Shown one piece after another: positions 14,364-19,747 of a stretch of DNA of 19,747 nt. The stretch's first letter is position 1. Each line of letters opens with the position of its first letter. A program made the position numbers and the translations under genes. The stretch is from assembly GCA_003538525.1 (NCBI GenBank), contig DPRZ01000290.1, positions 1 through 19,747 on the forward strand. The letters run 5' to 3'. A model generated the notes under the pieces. That model did not search any database, was not told where the DNA came from, and worked only from the letters and a program-made list of their open reading frames with translations. The stretch comes from Neisseriales bacterium. GTDB lineage: Bacteria > Pseudomonadota > Gammaproteobacteria > Burkholderiales > UBA11063.

Positions 14364-15587
14364 ATGTCTTTCAAATTATATCGCAACCTTAGTCACGCGT
14401 TGATGTTTGGGTGTCTAAGCTTTATCGCTAGCGGTGCTTATGCCAGCAATAATCTGTTAATGGCAGATTGTTCCGTGACAGTTTTACCCTCAAATTCCAG
14501 TATGTATCCTGGTGAAAGTATGTTTAACGCCAATGGCTACCCATCATTAGTTAAGTTTGTTAAAGGTGATTCCAAAAAACCTTTGGTGGTTTTTATTCCA
14601 GGTAACCTACATTTAGGAAGAATTAGCTATGGGTTTCCTGGTGGCAATGATAAAGATTTTCTGGCATATTGGTTAAATAAGGAAGGTTATTCGTTTTTAT
14701 CGATTTCTTATCCTTTGGAACATCCAGTTTATCCAGAAGATTATTCTCAATTTACATTGGAAGATTTTGGTAAGCAGGTGGCGCAGATTACGCAGTATTA
14801 TATTCAACAGGAAAAATTGAATAACAGTGTAATTGTGTTACTCTGGAGTGGCGCAGGAAGATCGATTGTCAATATCAATCGAGAAATGAAAAATAGTAAA
14901 ATTAATCTTGATTTTGCCGTATAGCTGGATGCTTCACCGCCACTAATGGGTATTAATGCAACCAACACACCAAATGTGAGTGGTAAATTCCCGATAAATT
15001 CCAGTGGCTATTTAGATAAAAATGTCTTAACGACCTTTACGACGGACCAAGTTCATGGTGAAAATAAGTTAAATGGTAAAGTGATTATTCCTGATAATAT
15101 CTACGAAAGCCAGTTCATGGCTAGTTCTCCAGTTCAATTTTATAATAATTTCATTAAGTATAATGGTAGTAAATTAGTTACTGATGAGTCGGGGATGTTA
15201 AAAAATAATTATTATCAAAATTTTGCTGATTATCCACTCGTCGCCGTAATTCATGATGATGATCAATTGGATGCTTTCCATGTAGTACTCGATTCTTCCA
15301 ACTGGAACTTTATTAATGAACAAGCGTTATATAGCAAGTATCTCAACTTGTCATATGAGCATTTGACTAATAAGCAATGGTTGGGTTTACAAAGTATTTA
15401 TGCTTCCATTCCTTCGGCATTAACTCGAGTTATCCACGGTAATCATTGGTTCTTTATTGGTGAGAATGGCGCGCGTCAAACGGCTCAAGCAATTCAAGAG
15501 GAAGAGCAAAGTGTACATAAAATTAAACAAGAATTGACTAATCCAGCCTATAACAACGATGAAGGTATTTTTACACGGATTAAATAG
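14364..15587 (+). pseudogene. exported alpha/beta-hydrolase-like gene interrupted by an in-frame amber codon
   Basis: The open frames 14364-14924 (186 codons plus stop) and 14946-15587 are in the same phase, separated only by one TAG at 14922-14924; reading through gives a 407-position protein. Residues 1-27 form a signal peptide (SGAYA|S). The fold resembles an alpha/beta hydrolase: VVFIPG (75-80), a possible nucleophile S162 in LWSGAG, and a possible catalytic H361 in HGNHWFFIG; D297-D299 are acid candidates. The putative nucleophile lies before the TAG and the His after it, so the short product should be inactive. The second half shows no decay, so the mutation is recent, read through, or a sequence error. 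AAGGAG precedes the ATG. It shares an operon with the Cys-repeat gene. Substrate unknown. Confidence 0.75.
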
Positions 15588-15689
15588 TGTAATAAATAAG
15601 CCTGTCTTATGTGTAATATGGCGTTTTGTATAGTGAACGTTTAATTTTGTTGGAGCCAAATTTTGCAGTGGCTACGTGGGAATTTATTG

Positions 15690-15722
15690 AAAAAGAGCTG
15701 ATCAAATGAGTTAGCTCTTTTT
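15690..15722 (+). terminator. Rho-independent terminator after the hydrolase-like gene
   Basis: AAAAAGAGCT (15690-15699) and AGCTCTTTTT (15713-15722) form a perfect 10-bp stem, extendable by a G-U and an A-T pair, ending in five Ts. It closes the Cys-repeat/hydrolase operon. Confidence 0.75.
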
Positions 15723-15916
15723 AAATGCGATATTTTTCATTCCATATATAGAAGCCATTGGGGTTGATGAAATTAAACTTTAATAAGATTTATGACGACA
15801 TAATAAAATGAATCAAATCAAAAATAAAACGTATGAAAGGGTGTTTGGTTTATTTAGCATTGACTAGATAGAACTGCCAACGTCGAGATAAGTGTGGATA
15901 TTTTTTGGAGCAATCA
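15723..15916. other. gene-free stretch before the HAD gene
   Basis: Together with 15588-15689, this is over 300 bases without a gene. It is very AT-rich. Apart from the terminator at 15690-15722, I see only a possible TTGACT at 15860-15865 without a good -10, and the GGAG ribosome site (15906-15909) of the HAD gene. Very short frames, such as the 19-codon one at 15808-15867, lack ribosome sites. Confidence 0.5.
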
Positions 15917-16726
15917 ATGACGATAAAAATTATTGTAATGGATGGTGATGGATCAACAATTACACATGATCATAAATTACCTGATAATCTACGCAACTTG
16001 ATTCTTGCAAATCCGCAAATTAAGTGGATGATGGCAACTGGACGTAGTATGGACTCATTACAATCTACGCCGATTTATCAATATTTAAGTGATGACATCT
16101 TTCATATTGTCGCTGGTGGTTCGTGCCTAATGTATAAAGATGGCACTATTCACAAACATTATTTATTAAAACCGCAAGAAATTGATTTGATTTTTAACAA
16201 ACTTAAGTTAGAGTTAAGCAATTATCTCTATTACTATTCTGATGGTGTGCGCGGATTTGCTTATACTCAAAACCTTGAGATTGCAAATAATTTAACCAAA
16301 AAATTAAATAACGTGCAAATTACAGAAGATATCAACCAATTTCGAACATGGCTACGTGACTATCCAACAGGTAAGATTTCCTTAAATGTGAAAGAAACAT
16401 ATGATCTCTCTGAATTACATTATCACCAAAATGAGAACTATTTTGATTTTACTTCATCAGGTGTAAATAAAGGTAGCGCGTTTGCGGAAATGCTTAATTT
16501 TATGGATTTAAAAGCGAATGAAGTAGCATTTATTTTTAATGATAAAAATGATTTACCAATTATAAATCATCCAGCGCTACGAGATGTGATCAAAATAAAG
16601 GTCGGAGATTATTTACCAGAAGTGAAATCTGACTACCATGTGGCAACTCCTTATGATGTAGCAGATATTTTAAAAAATATAACTGGTTCTATGCGTAAAT
16701 CGCATAAATTCTTGAGTGTGCCTTAA
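15917..16726 (+). CDS. HAD-superfamily (Cof-like, type IIB) phosphatase
   Basis: A 269-residue cytoplasmic HAD hydrolase with a type IIB cap. Motif I is MDGDGS (8-13), with D9 as nucleophile and D11 as acid/base; Ser replaces the usual Thr. Motif II is T41 in MATGRS, motif III is K185 in GVNKGSAF, and motif IV is FNDKNDLP (207-214) with D209 and D212. The GD of the common GDxxND pattern is ND here, but the metal-binding acids remain. Members dephosphorylate sugar phosphates or cofactors such as FMN and PLP; the substrate cannot be told. The frame also opens at a TTG (15905), but GGAG at 15906-15909 belongs to the ATG at 15917. It stands alone between terminators. Confidence 0.8.
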   Translation: MTIKIIVMDGDGSTITHDHKLPDNLRNLILANPQIKWMMATGRSMDSLQSTPIYQYLSDDIFHIVAGGSCLMYKDGTIHKHYLLKPQEIDLIFNKLKLELSNYLYYYSDGVRGFAYTQNLEIANNLTKKLNNVQITEDINQFRTWLRDYPTGKISLNVKETYDLSELHYHQNENYFDFTSSGVNKGSAFAEMLNFMDLKANEVAFIFNDKNDLPIINHPALRDVIKIKVGDYLPEVKSDYHVATPYDVADILKNITGSMRKSHKFLSVP

Positions 16727-16845
16727 GCGTTGTGCTCTAGCCTGCTTTTATTAAAATGGACTTATGCTTACATGCTGGACGCATTCTGCGTAGTTTAGTT
16801 GCTTGAATTTTAGCATTATCTAATTTAAAAGAACTGCACTCTCAT

Positions 16846-16890
16846 TGATTATAACTGCACCAATTTGGTTAATTGGTGCAGCTATAATCA
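16846..16890. terminator. long hairpin between convergent genes
   Basis: TGATTATA (16846-16853) pairs with TATAATCA (16883-16890), and CTGCACCAATT (16855-16865) pairs with AATTGGTGCAG (16871-16881), with one A/C mismatch between the two helices and a 5-nt loop. That makes 19 bp of pairing between the convergent HAD and FAD-oxidoreductase genes. There is no long T-tract on either side, so it may be a weak bidirectional terminator or an RNA-stabilising structure. Confidence 0.55.
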
Positions 16891-16906
16891 TAAAGTTAGA
16901 TAGGCG

Positions 16907-18559
16907 TTAACCAAGCTTATTTGTTTTTAACTTTCCTGGGTGTGGCAAACCTAGTATGCTGCGCGCAACCGCCTCAGCAACCTGAATTCCATCAATCCCA
17001 GCAGATAAGATTCCACCAGCATAGCCAGCGCCTTCACCAGCAGGGTAGAACCCGTGCGTGTTGATGCTTTCATAGCTTTCAGGATCACGATTTAAACGCA
17101 CCGGTGATGAACTACGTGTTTCAACACCAGTAAAAATTGCCTCTTTCATTGAGAAGCCACGAATTTTTTTATTGAATTCAGGAATTGCTTCACGAATGGC
17201 ATCGATTGCATATTTAGGTAATGCTTCGGTTAGGCTACCTAGTTTGATACCCGGTTGATACGATGGAATTACGCTGCCTAATTTTGTTGATGGTTTATCA
17301 AGCATGAAGTCACCAACTAATTGCGCAGGGGCACAATAGTTACTGCCGCCAATTTTGAAGGCATTAGCTTCAAGTTGACGTTGTAATTCAATTCCAGCCA
17401 ATGGATGCGCGCTTGGAAAATCTTCTGGAGTTATGCCAACTACAATTGCCGCATTCGCATTGCGTTCATTGCGCGAGTATTGGCTCATGCCGTTAGTTAC
17501 TAAATGTTCTGGTTCTGAGGCTGCCGCAACGACCGTGCCACCAGGGCACATACAGAAACTATATACCGAACGACCATTTTTAGCGTGATGCACCAAGCGA
17601 TACTCGGCTGCACCCAGTAGTGGATTACCCGCATTTTTGCCAAGGCGTGCCAGATCAATTACTGATTGTGGATGCTCTACGCGAAAGCCAATTGAAAATG
17701 GCTTAGCTTCAATATAAACGCCACGTTCAAATAGCATTTTGAAGGTATCCCGAGAACTGTGTCCAAGTGCCATGACAATGTGATTACTCAATAGTTCCGA
17801 ACCATCAGCAAGTACTACTCCGCGAATTTGGCGCACGCCTGCAACTTCATCAATTAACACATCGCTTACTTTATGTTCAAAGCGAATTTCGCCGCCTAAT
17901 CCAATAATCGTTTCGCGGATTTTTTCGACCATACCAACTAAACGGAAGGTTCCGATGTGCGGATGATTTTCATAGGCAATTTCATCGGGTGCACCAGCTT
18001 GGATAAATTCTTGAATAACTTTGCGTCCAAGATAGCGTGGATCACGGGCTTGGCTATAGAGTTTTCCATCCGAAAAAGTTCCTGCACCGCCCTCACCAAA
18101 TTGAACATTTGATTCTGGGTTTAAAATATTTTTGCGCCATAAATCCCAAGTGTCTTTAGTGCGTTCACGGACTTCTTTACCACGTTCAAGTACAATTGGC
18201 TTAAAGCCCATTTGTGCGAGTGTTAGGGCTGCAAAAAAACCACATGGACCAAAGCCAACCACAATTGGTCGTTCAGTTAAATTAGCTGGCGCTTGTCCAA
18301 CATGGGTGTAACTCATGTCTGGAGTTTGACTTACATGTGGTGAATTAAATAAACTCTCCAGAATTTCAGCTTCATTCTGCACTTCAACATCCAGCGCATA
18401 AATCCAGCACATTGCCGAACGGCGTGCATCATAACTGCGTTTAAAAATGGTGTAACTAAGTACTTCTTCTGGTTGGATTGAAAGCTTAAAGCAAATTGCA
18501 TTGATTAGCTCGTCGTAAGTATGCTCTAATTCAAGCTTAATTTCGGTTAAACGTAACAT
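16907..18559 (-). CDS. NAD(P)/FAD-dependent oxidoreductase of the COG2509 type
   Basis: A 550-residue putative flavoprotein of the uncharacterised COG2509 dehydrogenase family. Residues 1-~90 are the family's N-terminal domain. The Rossmann dinucleotide motif is VGFGPCGFFAAL (101-112), ending with ERG at 125-127. GEGGAGTFSDGKLYS (155-169) and, near the C-terminus, FYPAGEGAGYAGGILSAGIDG are the other family signatures, contacting the flavin. The reaction and substrate are unknown. The gene begins 12 nt after the miaB stop with an AAGGA ribosome site, so it is in the miaB operon. No signal peptide or membrane segment. Length is normal. Confidence 0.85.
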   Translation of the reverse strand: MLRLTEIKLELEHTYDELINAICFKLSIQPEEVLSYTIFKRSYDARRSAMCWIYALDVEVQNEAEILESLFNSPHVSQTPDMSYTHVGQAPANLTERPIVVGFGPCGFFAALTLAQMGFKPIVLERGKEVRERTKDTWDLWRKNILNPESNVQFGEGGAGTFSDGKLYSQARDPRYLGRKVIQEFIQAGAPDEIAYENHPHIGTFRLVGMVEKIRETIIGLGGEIRFEHKVSDVLIDEVAGVRQIRGVVLADGSELLSNHIVMALGHSSRDTFKMLFERGVYIEAKPFSIGFRVEHPQSVIDLARLGKNAGNPLLGAAEYRLVHHAKNGRSVYSFCMCPGGTVVAAASEPEHLVTNGMSQYSRNERNANAAIVVGITPEDFPSAHPLAGIELQRQLEANAFKIGGSNYCAPAQLVGDFMLDKPSTKLGSVIPSYQPGIKLGSLTEALPKYAIDAIREAIPEFNKKIRGFSMKEAIFTGVETRSSSPVRLNRDPESYESINTHGFYPAGEGAGYAGGILSAGIDGIQVAEAVARSILGLPHPGKLKTNKLG

Positions 18560-18571
18560 TTATAGATATCC

Positions 18572-19747
18572 TTATTCTTGAATTAAAACTTCACCAATTA
18601 GACTATGCATTTTGGCTTCGGTAATAATTACGGTTATTATTTGATTTAACATGCGTGGTTGTCCAGCAAACACGACTAATTTATTATTTTCAGTGCGTCC
18701 AGTCATCAGTTCTGGATGTTTTTTGGAGTAACCATTGACTAAAATCTTTTGTGTGCCGCCAACCATCGCCTGACTAATGGCAAATTGTTGGGCGTTGAGA
18801 ACCTTTTGCAAATGTTGTAAACGCTCGAGTTTAACTTCTGCTGCGGTTGTATCACTTAGCTCTGCAGCGGGTGTACCTGGGCGTGCAGAAAAAACAAAGC
18901 TAAAACTTACATCAAAACCAATCTCGTCAATTAATTTCATGGTTTTAGCAAAATCTTCTTCCGTCTCACCTGGGAATCCAACAATAAAATCTGAGGAGAA
19001 TGAAATATCAGGACGAATCGCGCGAACTTTACGCAACACTGATTTATATTCCAGTACCGTGTAACCACGTTTCATCGCACCTAAAATGCGATCCGAACCG
19101 CTTTGCACGGGTAGATGCAAGTGAGAAACTAATTTAGGTAATTTGGCATAACAATCAATAATTCGTTGAGTCATTTCACGTGGATGTGAGGTGGTAAAGC
19201 GAATGCGCTCGATGCCAGGAATTTCATGGATAAATTCTAATAACATTGCAAAATCTGCAATTTCCCCATTACTCATTAGTCCACGATAGGCATTTACATT
19301 TTGTCCAAGTAAATTAACTTCTTTAACGCCTTGGAGAGTCAATTGAGCAACCTCGGTCAATACGGCTTCAAAAGGGCGTGATAACTCTTCACCACGCGTG
19401 TATGGCACGACACAATAGGTACAGTATTTAGAGCAGCCTTCCATAATTGAAACAAAGGCGCTTGCTCCCTCAACCTTGGCATTAGGCATATTGTCAAATT
19501 TTTCAATTTCAGGGAAACTGATGTCAACTTGGGATTTACCTGTACGGTGTTTCTCTTGAATTAGTTCTGGAATTCGGTGTAAAGTCTGCGGTCCAAAAAC
19601 AACATCGACGTAAGGCGCGCGTTGAATAATTACATCACCTTCTTGTGATGCAACACAGCCACCAACACCGATAATTAAATTAGGGTTTTTAAGCTTGATT
19701 TTGCGGGCACGTCCTAAATCTGAGAAAACTTTTTCTTGAGCCTTTTC
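18572..19747 (-). CDS. miaB: tRNA-2-methylthio-N6-dimethylallyladenosine synthase, 5' end outside the window
   Basis: 391 residues of MiaB are visible; the frame stays open to the right edge, so the ATG at 19489 is internal. The visible start lies in the N-terminal methylthiotransferase domain, including the GGCVASQEG cysteine that binds the auxiliary cluster. The radical SAM motif [17 protein letters not shown] follows, with the CxxxCxxC cysteines, then HLPVQSGSD and [20 protein letters not shown]-binding domain (~330-391) ends the protein. MiaB adds the methylthio group to i6A37 of tRNAs reading UNN codons. Roughly 80 N-terminal residues are missing. It is the upstream gene of the FAD-oxidoreductase pair. 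Confidence 0.92.
   Translation of the reverse strand, partial: EKAQEKVFSDLGRARKIKLKNPNLIIGVGGCVASQEGDVIIQRAPYVDVVFGPQTLHRIPELIQEKHRTGKSQVDISFPEIEKFDNMPNAKVEGASAFVSIMEGCSKYCTYCVVPYTRGEELSRPFEAVLTEVAQLTLQGVKEVNLLGQNVNAYRGLMSNGEIADFAMLLEFIHEIPGIERIRFTTSHPREMTQRIIDCYAKLPKLVSHLHLPVQSGSDRILGAMKRGYTVLEYKSVLRKVRAIRPDISFSSDFIVGFPGETEEDFAKTMKLIDEIGFDVSFSFVFSARPGTPAAELSDTTAAEVKLERLQHLQKVLNAQQFAISQAMVGGTQKILVNGYSKKHPELMTGRTENNKLVVFAGQPRMLNQIITVIITEAKMHSLIGEVLIQE

Noticed and set aside
14922..14924. TAG decoded as pyrrolysine or another amino acid
   Set aside because: TAG ends several ordinary genes in the window, no recoding signal or pyl gene is visible, and the family is not a known user of pyrrolysine. 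A mutation or read-through is simpler.
15808..15867. 19-codon frame starting at 15808
   Set aside because: No ribosome site, extreme AT content and no recognisable peptide features.
16779..16791. ACGCA-TTC-TGCGT hairpin after the HAD gene as a terminator
   Set aside because: The stem is only 5 bp and only three Ts follow; it is too weak to call.

Overview
The window comes from an AT-rich (about 60% A+T by eye) Gram-negative bacterium: it encodes periplasmic proteins with signal peptides, a DegP-type protease and a full-length proteobacterial Pta. The order tsaB-rimI-family 4 UDG and a 7-1-7 Zur-like box of the Neisseria type suggest a low-GC betaproteobacterium, possibly Neisseriales-like. 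That placement is inference. No tRNA, rRNA, CRISPR array or complete insertion sequence is visible. TAA, TAG and TGA are all used as stops.

Layout. 1-313 is non-coding or the tail of an unseen gene, with two hairpin terminators. 314-4367 is a metal homeostasis block: on the minus strand a Fur-family regulator (probably zur) followed by an M14 carboxypeptidase, and divergently a znuA-znuC-znuB type importer. The two units diverge from a compact control region in which both -35 hexamers overlap and a 15-bp palindrome covers the importer's -10. 4523-5977 is a Do-like periplasmic protease. 5974-9272 (minus) holds an acetate-kinase-like gene with most catalytic residues replaced, then tsaB, rimI and a family 4 uracil-DNA glycosylase-like gene with altered motifs. 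Upstream, across a strong terminator, lies an intact pta, then hemW.

12880-13754 is a small operon matching E. coli ygaV-ygaP: an ArsR regulator with the two-cysteine persulfide-sensor arrangement, a rhodanese, and a two-helix membrane protein. The last two are one protein in E. coli; here they are two overlapping reading frames with an internal Shine-Dalgarno. 13841-15587 is the least familiar part: an exported protein of six 24-residue repeats, each with a cysteine pair ten residues apart, followed by an exported alpha/beta-hydrolase-like gene interrupted by one in-frame amber codon, ending at a strong terminator.

15917-16726 is a HAD-family phosphatase. 16907-19747 (minus) holds miaB (its 5' end outside the window) and a COG2509-type FAD-dependent oxidoreductase. 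The best candidates for something undescribed are the Cys-pair repeat protein with its hydrolase partner, the decayed or repurposed AckA beside an intact Pta, and the split YgaP.
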